A stretch of 64,000 bases of DNA from CAIKMD01 sp963729935 (GCA_963729935.1 CAVSPW010000002.1:62001-126000); one strand, 5' to 3'. Positions 35,956-48,344 are shown, counted from the stretch's first letter. The notes: generated by a model not told the origin, from the sequence alone. A program made the numbers and translations.

Positions 35956-36726
35956 ATGCTCGATTTCCTGGCATCGGTCGGGCGGGTGTTCATCGCCTTT
36001 CTCGGTGCGAGCGGGCGTCTCGCGATCTTCACCTTGACCGCGTTGAGCCATTGCTTCCGGGGCCCCTTCTATGTCCGGCTCATGGGCAAGCAGATGGTCG
36101 ATATCGGCTATGACTCGCTGCCGGTGGTCGGCCTGACCGCGATCTTCACCGGCATGGTGCTGGCGCTCCAGACCCATACCGGCTTCAGCCGTTTCGGCGC
36201 GGAAAGCGCCATGGCGACGGTGGTGGTGCTCTCGGTCACGCGCGAATTGGGGCCCGTGATCGCCGCGCTCATGGTCGCGGGCCGCATCGGCGCCGCGATC
36301 GCCGCCGAGATCGGCACCATGCGCGTGACCGATCAAATCGACGCGCTTTCGACGCTTTCGACCAACCCGTTCAAGTACCTCGTCGTGCCGCGGATCTTCG
36401 CCGGGCTCGTCACCGTGCCCATGCTCGTGCTGGTCGCCGACATCATCGGGGTCTTCGGCGGTTACATCGTCGCGACCTATAAATTCGGCTTCAACCCCGC
36501 GACCTATCTGCACAACACGGCCGACAATCTGACCTCGAAGGACGTCTTGTCCGGCCTGATCAAGGCGGGGGCCTTCGGCTTCATCATTTCGCTGATGGGC
36601 TGCTATCACGGCTATAATTCGCGCGGCGGGGCCCAGGGCGTGGGCGCGGCGACCACCTATGCGGTGGTTTCGGCTTCGGTGATGATCCTGCTCTTCGACT
36701 ACATCTTGACCAGCGTGCTGTTCTAG
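35956..36726 (+). CDS. mlaE: MlaE-family phospholipid ABC transporter permease
   Basis: Inner-membrane permease of an Mla-type lipid transport system that keeps outer-membrane lipid asymmetry. The 256 residues have five or so spans, with the conserved VARELGPVIAAL-like coupling segment (VTRELGPVIAALMVAGRIGAA) and IGTMRVTDQIDALSTLSTNP. It overlaps nothing but lies two bases after alr and two before mlaF, so the genes are cotranscribed. No MlaD substrate-binding gene is adjacent. Confidence 0.93.
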   Translation: MLDFLASVGRVFIAFLGASGRLAIFTLTALSHCFRGPFYVRLMGKQMVDIGYDSLPVVGLTAIFTGMVLALQTHTGFSRFGAESAMATVVVLSVTRELGPVIAALMVAGRIGAAIAAEIGTMRVTDQIDALSTLSTNPFKYLVVPRIFAGLVTVPMLVLVADIIGVFGGYIVATYKFGFNPATYLHNTADNLTSKDVLSGLIKAGAFGFIISLMGCYHGYNSRGGAQGVGAATTYAVVSASVMILLFDYILTSVLF

Positions 36727-36728
36727 CG

Positions 36729-37505
36729 ATGAGCGCGGCTCCGAAAATCGCCGTGCGCGGCTTGAAGAAATCTTTCGGCTCCAAGATCGTGCTCGACGGC
36801 ATCGATCTCGATATCGGGGTCGGCGAAAGCGTCGTCGTCATCGGCGGCTCCGGCACCGGAAAATCCGTGCTGGTCAAATGCATTCTCGGGCTCATCGACG
36901 CCGATGCCGGCTCGATCGTGATCGACGGCCAGGAGGTGACCAAGCTGGCCCGCAGCCGGCGCGAAAGGCTGCTGCAGAAATTTGGCATGCTGTTCCAGGG
37001 CGCGGCGCTCTTCGATTCGTTGAGCGTATGGGAGAACGTCGCCTTCGGGCTCATCCAGGGCAGGGGTCTCGAGCGCGCCAAGGCCAAGGAAATCGCGCTG
37101 GCGAAGCTGGGCGCGGTGGGCTTGGGCGCGGAAGTCGGCGAGCTGCGTCCGGCCGAGCTTTCGGGCGGCATGCAAAAACGCGTCGCCCTGGCCCGCGCGA
37201 TCGCGGCCGAGCCCGAAATCATCATCTTCGACGAGCCCACCACCGGACTTGATCCGATCATGGGCGACGTGATCAACAATCTCATCGTCCAATGCGTCAA
37301 GAATCTGGGCGCGACGGCGATCTCGATCACCCATGACATGGCGAGCGCACACAAGATCGCCGACCGGATCGCCATGATCTATAAGGGGCGGATCATCTGG
37401 AACGGAAAGGGATCCGAGATCGATCATTCCGGCAATCCTTACGTCGACCAGTTCATCCATGGGCGGGCCGAAGGACCGATCAAGATGGAGGTTCGCGCGC
37501 TGTGA
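36729..37505 (+). CDS. mlaF: MlaF-family ABC transporter ATP-binding protein
   Basis: ATPase partner of MlaE. The 258 residues show Walker A GGSGTGKSVL (about 38-47), signature LSGGMQKRVALARA, Walker B IIFDEPTTGLDPI and the switch His in ITHDM. It ends 129 bases before radA, and the gap is filled by a palindromic repeat. Confidence 0.94.
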   Translation: MSAAPKIAVRGLKKSFGSKIVLDGIDLDIGVGESVVVIGGSGTGKSVLVKCILGLIDADAGSIVIDGQEVTKLARSRRERLLQKFGMLFQGAALFDSLSVWENVAFGLIQGRGLERAKAKEIALAKLGAVGLGAEVGELRPAELSGGMQKRVALARAIAAEPEIIIFDEPTTGLDPIMGDVINNLIVQCVKNLGATAISITHDMASAHKIADRIAMIYKGRIIWNGKGSEIDHSGNPYVDQFIHGRAEGPIKMEVRAL

Positions 37506-37513
37506 GTTCCTAT

Positions 37514-37610
37514 CGTCATTGCGAGACGCGTAGCGACGAAGCAATCCAGAGGCAGCGACGCAGAAATCGTGGATTGCTTCCGCCTCGCCATGCTCGGCGT
37601 CGCAATGACG
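37514..37610. repeat. Palindromic intergenic repeat element between mlaF and radA
   Basis: Outer arms CGTCATTGCGA (37514-37524) and TCGCAATGACG (37600-37610) are perfectly complementary, and so are inner arms GAAGCAATCCA (37538-37548) and TGGATTGCTTC (37570-37580). This two-level palindrome of 97 bases fits the family of mobile palindromic repeats seen across alphaproteobacterial intergenic regions (resemblance from memory). It ends 24 bases before the radA start, so it may shape the radA leader. Confidence 0.8.
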
Positions 37611-37634
37611 GTGGTCTTGGAATGGGTAGCTAGC

Positions 37635-39076
<1,442 letters not shown>

Positions 39077-39080
<4 letters not shown>

Positions 39081-39724
39081 CCGCTTTCGACCTGGTCGTC
39101 ATCGCCGTCATCGTCCTCTCCGCGGTCTTCGCCTATTCGCGCGGCTTCGTGCGCGAGGCGCTGTCGATCGCATCCTGGCTGCTGGCCGGGGCCGCCGCCT
39201 ATTACGCTTATCCCTTCGGCGCGCCGCTGCTCGCGCGCTTCCTGCCGGGCGGCACGGCGGCGAATATCGCCGCCTTTTGCCTGATCTTCATCGTGGCGCT
39301 GGTCGTGCTGCACGTCATCGCCAAGACCCTAGCCGGGCATGTGAAGCGCAGCCCGCTCTCGCCCGTCGACCGCACCCTGGGATTGCTTTTCGGCCTGGCG
39401 CGCGGGTTCCTCCTCGTTTGCATCGCCTATATCCCGCTAGCCTGGGTCCCGCCCGCGGACCAGCCCCACTGGTTCACCGCGTCGCGCACCCTGCCCTTTC
39501 TCGCGGCCGGCGCCGAAAAGCTCGAGAGCCTCTTTCCGCGCACCCCGCGCTCGATCGCGCCGGGCGAAGCCGGGCGTCGGGTCGAAAGCGAGGCGGAAAA
39601 GGCGATGCGCGCCTTTACCAATCCGAGCCAAGCCCCGATCGGCCCGGCCAGCGCCCCGCCAGCCTATTCGCCGGACGAGCAGCGCGACCTGAACCGGTTA
39701 ATTCAGCAGCAAAACGGGCCGTGA
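39077..39724 (+). CDS. cvpA: CvpA family membrane protein
   Basis: Inner-membrane protein first known from colicin V production. The 215 residues have four membrane spans (about 5-22, 28-48, 60-83, 105-125) including SRGFVREALSIASWLLAG, then a polar C-terminal tail. The start is a GTG at 39077 in a GTGA overlap with the radA stop. The order radA-cvpA-purF is conserved in Alphaproteobacteria. Confidence 0.92.
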
Positions 39725-39785
39725 AGCCCGCCGGGACTGGCGAAGTGAGACAGTTCCGTGTAAGTACTGGCTTCCAGGCCGTGCG

Positions 39786-41264
39786 ATGCCCACCTTAAGC
39801 TCGAGGCCCATGCTGACCACCCTCCCCTTCGACGACGACCATCCGCATGAAGAATGCGGCGTGTTCGGGATATTCGGGCATGCGGAAGCGGCGGCGCTCG
39901 CCGCGCTCGGGCTGCACGCCCTACAGCATCGCGGCCAGGAAGCGGCCGGGATCGTCACCTATGACGGCGAGCAGTTCCACGCCCATCGCGCGATGGGCCA
40001 TGTCGGCGAGAATTTCAGCTCCAAGGACGTGATCGAGCGGCTCTCCGGGCACTCGGCGATCGGCCATGTGCGCTACGCCACGACGGGCGAAGTGGCGATG
40101 CGCAATGTCCAGCCGCTTTTCGCCGATTTCGAATTCGGCGGTCTCGCCATCTGCCATAACGGGAATCTCACCAATTCCTACAAGCTGCGTCAGCAGCTGG
40201 TGCGGCGCGGCAGCCTGTTCCAATCGACCAGCGACACCGAAGTGATCGTCCACCTCATCGCGACGAGTTTGAAGCTCAGCGTCGAGGAACGCATGGTCGA
40301 CGCGCTGCGCCAGGTCGAAGGCGCCTATTCGCTGGCCGCGCTGTCGCAAGAGGGGCTCATCGCGGTGCGCGATCCGCTGGGCGTGCGGCCGCTGGTGCTG
40401 GGCAAGCTCGGCGAGGCCTGGATCGTCGCCTCGGAGACCTGCGCACTCGACATCATCGGGGCGCAGTTCCTGCGCGACGTCGAGCCCGGCGAGATGATCC
40501 TCGCGGGCCCGGACGGGCTCCGCTCGGTGCGGCCCTTCGATCGCGCCCGCACGCGGTTGTGCATTTTCGAATATATCTATTTCGCCCGGCCCGACAGCGT
40601 GGTCGACGGGATCAGCGTCTATGAGACCCGCAAACGCATCGGCGCCGAGCTCGCGCGCGAAAGCCATGTGCCGGCCGACATCGTCATTCCGGTGCCCGAT
40701 TCCGGCGTGCCCGCGGCCTTGGGCTATGCGTCCGAGGCGCGACTTCCCTTCGAGCTCGGCATCATCCGCAACCACTATGTGGGCCGCACCTTCATCGAGC
40801 CGACCGACCAGATCCGCAATCTCGGCGTCAAGCTCAAGCACAACGCCAACCGCTCGCATATTCAAGGCAAGCGCGTGATCCTGGTCGACGATTCGATCGT
40901 GCGCGGCACGACCTCGACCAAGATCGTCGCGATGGTGCGTCAGGCCGGCGCCCGCGAGGTGCATATGCGCATCTCGAGCCCGCCGACCACCAATTCCTGC
41001 TTTTACGGCATCGCCACGCCCGAGCGCGACAAGCTGCTGGCGTCACATATGAGCATCCAGGAGATGGGAAGCTATATCGGCGCCGACAGCCTCGCCTTCG
41101 TCTCCATCGACGGGCTCTACCGCGCCGTCGGCGAGAGCGCGCGCAACAACAAGGCGCCGCAATATTGCGACGCCTGCTTCACGGGCGAATATCCCATTCC
41201 GCTGGTCGATCACGAAGACGGCAAGGTCTCGACCCAGCTCTCCCTTCTGACCGAAAACGTGTGA
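39786..41264 (+). CDS. purF: Amidophosphoribosyltransferase
   Basis: First committed step of purine synthesis: makes phosphoribosylamine from PRPP and glutamine. The 492 residues have the N-terminal nucleophile Cys24 in EECGVFGIFGH, exposed after removal of a short propeptide, and a C-terminal phosphoribosyltransferase domain with the PRPP loop VILVDDSIVRGTTS. An alternative ATG at 39810 would shorten the propeptide to 15 residues. The stop overlaps the start of the following SDR gene. Confidence 0.97.
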   Translation: MPTLSSRPMLTTLPFDDDHPHEECGVFGIFGHAEAAALAALGLHALQHRGQEAAGIVTYDGEQFHAHRAMGHVGENFSSKDVIERLSGHSAIGHVRYATTGEVAMRNVQPLFADFEFGGLAICHNGNLTNSYKLRQQLVRRGSLFQSTSDTEVIVHLIATSLKLSVEERMVDALRQVEGAYSLAALSQEGLIAVRDPLGVRPLVLGKLGEAWIVASETCALDIIGAQFLRDVEPGEMILAGPDGLRSVRPFDRARTRLCIFEYIYFARPDSVVDGISVYETRKRIGAELARESHVPADIVIPVPDSGVPAALGYASEARLPFELGIIRNHYVGRTFIEPTDQIRNLGVKLKHNANRSHIQGKRVILVDDSIVRGTTSTKIVAMVRQAGAREVHMRISSPPTTNSCFYGIATPERDKLLASHMSIQEMGSYIGADSLAFVSIDGLYRAVGESARNNKAPQYCDACFTGEYPIPLVDHEDGKVSTQLSLLTENV

Positions 41265-41965
41265 CGAAGCGTCTCGAAGGCCGATTGGCGCTGGTGACCG
41301 GCGCCTCCCGAGGTTTGGGCGCGGCGGTGGCCAAGCGCTTCGCCGCGGAGGGCGCGCATGTGATTCTGGTGGCGCGCAACCAGGAAGGGCTCGAGCGCAC
41401 GGACGATGCGATCCGCCAAACGGGCGCGAGCGCCACCTTGGTGCCGCTCGATTTGCGCCGCTTCGGCCAGATCGATCAGCTCGCCGCCTCGATCGAGCAG
41501 CGCTTCGGCCGGCTCGACATCCTCGCTTCCTGCGCCGGCGCGCTCGGCCATCTCGCGCCGACCGGCCATCTTCCCGCGATCGTGTGGCGCGAGGTGATGG
41601 ACGTGAACCTTGCCGCCAATTGGCATCTCATCTGCGCGCTCGATCCGCTCCTCCAGCAATCCCCCGCCGGCCGCGCGATCTTCACGACCTGCGAAGCCGC
41701 GCGCCTGGCCACGCCCTATTGGGGCGCCTATGCGGCGAGCAAGGCCGGGCTCGAAACCATGGTCAGGGTCTATGCCCATGAGATCGGCCATGGCGCGGCG
41801 CGCGCCAATCTCGTCGATCCCGGCCCGATGCGCACCGATCTGCGCGCCGCCGCCTTTCCCTTCGAGGATCGCGCGACGCTCAAATCCCCCGACGAGGCGA
41901 CCGAGGCTTTCGTCGCGCTCGCCGAAGCCGGCTGCACGCGCAATGGCGATCTCGTCGCGCTCTGA
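41261..41965 (+). CDS. Short-chain dehydrogenase/reductase
   Basis: NAD(P)-dependent oxidoreductase of unknown substrate. The 234 residues show the Rossmann motif TGASRGLG (about 13-20) and CAGALG in place of NNAG. The active-site Tyr-Lys is in YWGAYAASKAG, with no clear Ser in the usual place (ATFTTCEAARLATPYWG region has Thr/Cys instead). The GTG start at 41261 overlaps the purF stop. Pairing of purF with an SDR is a common alphaproteobacterial arrangement, but the reaction is unknown. Confidence 0.9.
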   Translation: MTKRLEGRLALVTGASRGLGAAVAKRFAAEGAHVILVARNQEGLERTDDAIRQTGASATLVPLDLRRFGQIDQLAASIEQRFGRLDILASCAGALGHLAPTGHLPAIVWREVMDVNLAANWHLICALDPLLQQSPAGRAIFTTCEAARLATPYWGAYAASKAGLETMVRVYAHEIGHGAARANLVDPGPMRTDLRAAAFPFEDRATLKSPDEATEAFVALAEAGCTRNGDLVAL

Positions 41966-42084
41966 ATTGTTGCGGGTACGGCGCGCGGCGATTTTTGATT
42001 TGATCGCATTTTCTGCGGCGAACCGCTGCACACTTCGCCGGAAAATGCTCTAAGCTTCGCGCGCAAAGCGGAGGATCAGCGCTC

Positions 42085-42921
42085 ATGCAGCAGCAAACCG
42101 GCGTGACTTACGCGACGCATGACGGCGTGGCGCTTTTGGGCGATCTCTACGCGCCCGACGGCAACGGACCCTTTCCCGCGCTCGTCGCCGTCCATGGCGG
42201 CGGCTGGCAACAGGGATCGCGCAGTTCCTACCGCCATTGGGGTCCCTATCTCGCCGCGCGCGGCTATGCGCTCTTCGCGGTCGATTACCGTCTGTGCAAG
42301 GCGAACCAAAAGAGCTACCCGGAAGCGGTCCATGACGTGCGCGCGGCCGTCCAATATCTGCGCGGTTCGGCCCAGGCGCTGAAGCTCGATCCGAAGCGCA
42401 TCGGGCTTACCGGCGATTCCGCCGGCGCGCATCTGGCCGCGCTCGTGGCGCTGGCGGGCGACGCGCCGCTCTTTGCCGGCGCCTATCGCGACGATCCGTT
42501 CGGATCCTTGAGCGCGCGGGTCAAGGCCGCGATCGGGCTTTACGGCGTCTACGACATGGCGGCGCAATGGCAGCACGATCTCGTGGCGCGGCCGCGCGAT
42601 CAGATCACCGAGAAATTCCTGGGCTCGGCGCCGATCGACGACCGCAAGCTCTATTTCGAGGCCTCGCCCCTGAGCTACGTCACGCGCGACAACAATCAGA
42701 CCGCGTTCTTGATCGCCTATGGCACCGAGGACGACGTGGTCGATGTCGCCACCCAATCGACGGTATTCGTGACCGCGCTCAAACAGGCGGGCGCTTTCGT
42801 GCGCACCTCGATCGTTCCGGGCGCGCCGCATTTCTGGGGCTCGGACCCGATCGAGGAGCCGGGCAGTTTCTCCGGCTTCTTCGCGCCGCGGCTCATGCGC
42901 TTCCTCGCCGACCGGCTCTGA
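42085..42921 (+). CDS. Alpha/beta hydrolase, acetylesterase-like
   Basis: Probable carboxylesterase. The 278 residues have the oxyanion-hole motif VHGGGWQQGS (37-46), the nucleophile Ser112 in GDSAGAHLAAL, the acid in YGTEDDVVD and the catalytic His in GAPHFWGSD. This is the BD-FAE/hormone-sensitive-lipase-like layout. No signal peptide is present, so it is cytosolic. It converges with the MetE-like gene 25 bases downstream. The substrate is unknown. Confidence 0.88.
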   Translation: MQQQTGVTYATHDGVALLGDLYAPDGNGPFPALVAVHGGGWQQGSRSSYRHWGPYLAARGYALFAVDYRLCKANQKSYPEAVHDVRAAVQYLRGSAQALKLDPKRIGLTGDSAGAHLAALVALAGDAPLFAGAYRDDPFGSLSARVKAAIGLYGVYDMAAQWQHDLVARPRDQITEKFLGSAPIDDRKLYFEASPLSYVTRDNNQTAFLIAYGTEDDVVDVATQSTVFVTALKQAGAFVRTSIVPGAPHFWGSDPIEEPGSFSGFFAPRLMRFLADRL

Positions 42922-42946
42922 CCCGTGTCTCGGATCGCCGCGCGCC

Positions 42947-43990
42947 TCAGGCGGCTTCGGCGATCTGCGTGTAGAGGCGCAAAATCGGGAGCAGATCGTC
43001 CTTCGGGACGTGGCTGAGACCGCATTCCGTCGCGACGGCAAACCCATCTAAGAATTTCTGCGCCGCTTCGATGCGCTTGCGCGTGCCCTCGACGCCATCG
43101 CTGAGATGGATGAGGCCGAGCGCGATCGTCGTCCCGGTCGGCATGGCGAGGTCGCGCAGCGGTGCGAAGTAAGCCGCGTCGCCGCGGCTTTTGGGCACCG
43201 GCAGATGCACGAGCTGAAGCGGCCGCTCGGGGCCGAGCAAGGCCGCGACGCGGTTCGCCATGATCACCGCGTCGCGCGTGCTCGAGGGCTCGACCGAATG
43301 GCGGCCGTTCGAATTGCCGTAGCAGAAATGATAGAGCAGATCGACGCCGCGCGGCACGGCGCGGCCGAAACGCGCGAGGCGCTCGGCCAGCGGCCCGTAC
43401 ATTTCCTCGCGCGTGCGGCCGAAGCGCGAGGGCGCGCCGCGCTCCAGCGTGGCGAAGATCGCCGAGGCGCAATCCCACTGGATCGCGAGCTCTCGATGCG
43501 GGATCGCGGCGGCGATTTTCTCGACCTCGCCGAGCAGCGCCTTCTCGAAGGCCGGTTCGATCGCGTCTTGCAGCGGCTCGGGGAAATAGCGGCGGATGAC
43601 CGGAATGGGATGCGCCAGGGTGCATTGGAACCGCACCTCCGGCCGGATGACGCCGCTCTCCTTGAGGCGCTTGAAGACGCCGTAGCTCTCGATCGCGATC
43701 GCCGCGTGGCGCAGCCCCGTGAAGGTCACTTGCTCGGCTGCGACGCCCTCGCGCAGACGATAGCGAAAGCTCGGATCGCCGCCGGGATGCGGGCGGAATT
43801 CCTCGTCGGTTTTCTGAAGCCGCGGATTCTCGGTGATGATCGGCGCAAACCACGCCATCCATTTGCGGCCGACCTCGCCATCGGGGATGCGCGGCAAATG
43901 CGGGCCCAACAGCCGGCTCGCAATCGTGAACACCTCTTCGGCGCTGGCGAGAGGCACGCCGCCGACGAGATGAAGTTGAAACCCCGCCAT
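42947..43990 (-). CDS. MetE-like (cobalamin-independent methionine synthase-like) protein
   Basis: A 347-residue TIM-barrel protein of the UROD/MetE superfamily. It keeps an HxC zinc-ligand pair (His221, Cys223 in LLYHFCYGN) and a late Cys323 in TECGLSH, as in the MetE C-terminal domain. The methyl-folate-binding N-terminal domain of MetE is absent, so it is unlikely to be a normal methionine synthase; such short relatives act on other methyl donors or thiols. A second, separate MetE-like protein lies at 48648-49832. The start at 43990 follows a purine-rich GGAGGG sequence. Confidence 0.8.
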   Translation of the reverse strand: MAGFQLHLVGGVPLASAEEVFTIASRLLGPHLPRIPDGEVGRKWMAWFAPIITENPRLQKTDEEFRPHPGGDPSFRYRLREGVAAEQVTFTGLRHAAIAIESYGVFKRLKESGVIRPEVRFQCTLAHPIPVIRRYFPEPLQDAIEPAFEKALLGEVEKIAAAIPHRELAIQWDCASAIFATLERGAPSRFGRTREEMYGPLAERLARFGRAVPRGVDLLYHFCYGNSNGRHSVEPSSTRDAVIMANRVAALLGPERPLQLVHLPVPKSRGDAAYFAPLRDLAMPTGTTIALGLIHLSDGVEGTRKRIEAAQKFLDGFAVATECGLSHVPKDDLLPILRLYTQIAEAA

Positions 43991-44237
43991 TTTCCCTCCG
44001 CAAAGCCGCCGCCGATCGAGCGGCGGACCCTATGCCCAAGTATAGCATCGGCCGGAGTACGCCGAGACGGGTCTCCTACTCATCATCAGGACGATCTGAC
44101 GAGCGTTCTTGCTTTGGGTCAATTCGATCTGGAAAGGCCAAGCGGGATCGGCCTATCGTTGCCCCAGCAAGCACGGCGACCTATGACAAATCTCGCCGCC
44201 GCCGTGAGGCTGAAGCGGGAAACATCGAGGGGGGACC

Positions 44238-45269
44238 ATGAAGACGATTGCTTTCATCCGCGACCGATACGGGCTTCGCGCGATCCTGCCGCTGGGGCTG
44301 CTTGCTCTCATCGGACTAAGCGCGCCGGCCAGCGCCGAGATGGAAAAGACCAGCCTCGCGCAAACCCCGGCGATCATCTCGTTCCTCGCCGCCTATATCG
44401 CCGAAGACGCCGGCATCTGGCGCGACAACGGTCTCGAGGTGAAGGTCATCAATCTCGGCGGCGTCGCAACGGTGAACGCCGTCATCGCCGGCTCGGCCGA
44501 TTTCGCGCTCTCCTCGAGCGCCGCGCTCACCCGCGCGGCGGCGCATGGCCAGCGTCTCCTGGCGCTGGCGGCGATGAACAATCAAAGCGGGCAGGTCACG
44601 ATCATCCGCAAGGATATCGCCGAGGCCGCGCATTTCGACCCCGCCGCGCCCCTGGCCGTGCGCGCGCAAATCCTCAAAGGGCATATCGTCTCGGGCGGCA
44701 GCGTCGGCTCCGTCGCCGACGTCTTCCTCAAATCGATCGCCAAGGCCGGCGGCCTGGCGCCGAGCGCCTATACCAGCCCGCCGCTCAACGCGTCCGAGCT
44801 GCTGGCCGCGTTTTCGCGCCGCACCGTCGACGGATTTTCCTACAGCCTGCCCTACCCGCAACAAGCCGTCGCCGAGGGCGCGGCCGTGGTCGTGGCCGAC
44901 GGCACCAGGGGCGAGCTCAAGCAATTCCTGCCGCTCGCCGCGGGCCTCCTCCTCACTCGGCCTCAGCTCTGCGCGGAGCATCGCTCGCTCTGCGAGAAGA
45001 TGGGGCATTCCATCGTGCTGGCGACGAAATTCCTGCTGGAACGCCCGGACGACTCCTTGGCGATTCTGAAAAAGCGCTTTCCCACGGTGAGCGACGCCGT
45101 GACCAAAGGCGCCTATGACGCCGTCGTCCGCATGACCCAGTCGCCGCCGACCATCACGACGGTCGCCTTGGAGAATGGCGATCGCATGAATGCCGAGGCG
45201 GGATTCTTGAAGCCGGAGGATCGAGTCCAATCCTATGACGGGCTCTTCACCAACGAATTCCTGCGCTGA
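44238..45269 (+). CDS. ABC transporter periplasmic substrate-binding protein, NMT1/SsuA type
   Basis: A 343-residue periplasmic binding protein with a signal peptide (about 1-34, ending ASAEMEK). The NMT1/SsuA-like two-lobe fold follows, with ISFLAAYIAEDAGIWRDNGL near the start and the typical sequence LSSSAALTRAAAHGQ. Relatives bind sulfonates, nitrate, taurine or pyrimidine precursors; the ligand cannot be told here. No permease or ATPase genes are next to it, so it is an orphan or serves a transporter elsewhere. A GAGGGGG ribosome binding site precedes the ATG. Confidence 0.85.
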   Translation: MKTIAFIRDRYGLRAILPLGLLALIGLSAPASAEMEKTSLAQTPAIISFLAAYIAEDAGIWRDNGLEVKVINLGGVATVNAVIAGSADFALSSSAALTRAAAHGQRLLALAAMNNQSGQVTIIRKDIAEAAHFDPAAPLAVRAQILKGHIVSGGSVGSVADVFLKSIAKAGGLAPSAYTSPPLNASELLAAFSRRTVDGFSYSLPYPQQAVAEGAAVVVADGTRGELKQFLPLAAGLLLTRPQLCAEHRSLCEKMGHSIVLATKFLLERPDDSLAILKKRFPTVSDAVTKGAYDAVVRMTQSPPTITTVALENGDRMNAEAGFLKPEDRVQSYDGLFTNEFLR

Positions 45270-45339
45270 GCGGCGAAGGGGAGCGGTGATGGCCGGGAAG
45301 CGAGGCCCTCGCCGCTCCTTCACGGGCATGGGCTCGAAT

Positions 45340-45639
45340 TTAGGCCGCGCGCGGCTGCACGTCGCGCTCGATCTGACGACGGAGCTCCTTGGCGGTTTTG
45401 GTGAGATCGTGCATCGTCTGCAAATTCAGCCAGAATTCGGGGCTCGTCTGGAAATAGCGCGCGAGGCGCAAGGCCGTGTCGGCCGTGACCGCGCGCTCGC
45501 CCCGCAAAATCGCGCCAATACGATTGGCTGGAACGCGGAGCGCCGTTGCCAGCGCGTTCGCCGTCATGCCCAGAGGCGCGAGAAACTCTTCCTGCAAGAT
45601 CTCTCCCGGATGCGCGGTAATGCGGTTGCGCGGGGTCAT
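45340..45639 (-). CDS. higA: HigA-type antitoxin (XRE family)
   Basis: A 99-residue helix-turn-helix protein, HPGEILQEEFLAPLGMTANA then LATALRVPANRIGAILRGER, with the HigA C-terminal helices. It neutralises the HigB toxin and represses the operon. It follows higB by ten bases on the same strand; the toxin-first order is typical for higBA. A degraded copy of this HTH lies at 51981-52050. Confidence 0.93.
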   Translation of the reverse strand: MTPRNRITAHPGEILQEEFLAPLGMTANALATALRVPANRIGAILRGERAVTADTALRLARYFQTSPEFWLNLQTMHDLTKTAKELRRQIERDVQPRAA

Positions 45640-45649
45640 GTCGTGCTCC

Positions 45650-45958
45650 TCAGTGATAATCGCCGATCTCGACCTGGTCGGGCCCTTGGTCCGTCCATTC
45701 GAAACACACGCGAAACTGATCGTTGATGCGAATGCTGTATTGCCCGGCCCGATCGCCCTTCAGAGCCTCGAGCCGGTTGCCGGGCGGCGAACGCAAATCC
45801 TCGAGCGTGACCGCCGCATTGAGCATGTCGAGCTTCCGAGAAGCTTGTTTTCTGATTTGCTCAAACTCTTTGACCCGTTCGCCATCGTAAAAGCGCCGCG
45901 GTCGCGGCATCGCGGCATCGCGGCATCGCGGCATCGCGGCATCGCGGCATCGCGGCAT
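45650..45958 (-). CDS. higB: HigB-type toxin, 5' end disrupted by octanucleotide repeats
   Basis: RelE-superfamily mRNA interferase; the C-terminal part LEALKGDRAGQYSIRINDQF with DQVEIGDYH is the HigB core. The natural start appears to be the ATG at 45993, giving MIRSFRD, the family N-terminus. Nine copies of an 8-base repeat follow it, leaving that ATG out of frame with the body. The frame given here begins at an ATG within the repeat (45958), producing a repetitive MPRCRDAA leader before RPRRFYDGERVKEFEQIRK. Without initiation inside the repeat or slippage, the toxin would not be made. higA lies ten bases downstream. Confidence 0.8.
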   Translation of the reverse strand: MPRCRDAAMPRCRDAAMPRPRRFYDGERVKEFEQIRKQASRKLDMLNAAVTLEDLRSPPGNRLEALKGDRAGQYSIRINDQFRVCFEWTDQGPDQVEIGDYH

Positions 45959-45975
45959 CGCGGCATCGCGGCATC
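45904..45975. repeat. Nine-copy octanucleotide tandem repeat in higB
   Basis: Nine perfect units of GCGGCATC (plus strand; GATGCCGC on the coding strand) occupy 72 bases, followed by a partial unit. In all three coding frames the array reads as a cyclic Arg-Asp-Ala-Ala-Met-Pro-Arg-Cys string without stops, and each frame holds an ATG once per three units. Unit length is not a multiple of three, so each gain or loss shifts the frame between the upstream ATG at 45993 and the toxin body. Confidence 0.97.
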
Positions 45976-46004
45976 GCGAAAGCTCCGGATCATTGAGGAT
46001 GAAG

Positions 46005-46027
46005 CGTATTACGAATCACGTAATACG
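46005..46027. promoter_or_regulatory. Probable higBA operator
   Basis: A perfect inverted repeat with arms CGTATTACG and CGTAATACG and five bases between lies 12 bases upstream of the higB ATG at 45993. On the coding strand TTGACG (46024-46029) precedes it, and with a 17-base spacer the -10 would fall at the end of the palindrome. Such palindromes overlapping the promoter are typical binding sites for HigA-type autorepressors. Confidence 0.65.
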
Positions 46028-46127
46028 TCAAGCGTAATATCGCGCGATATCGCGGGCCAGGACATCCTCTCGCAGGCGACGCGACGAGGCTGGGCCCCAC
46101 CCGGCCTCGAAGCCTTGTCGGCCGCGA

Positions 46128-48320
<2,193 letters not shown>

Positions 48321-48344
48321 GATCGGTCTCTCCCGCTCTGATAA

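Noticed and set aside
45904..45975. Possible CRISPR array
   Set aside because: Units are 8 bases without spacers, and there are no cas genes; it is a simple tandem repeat.
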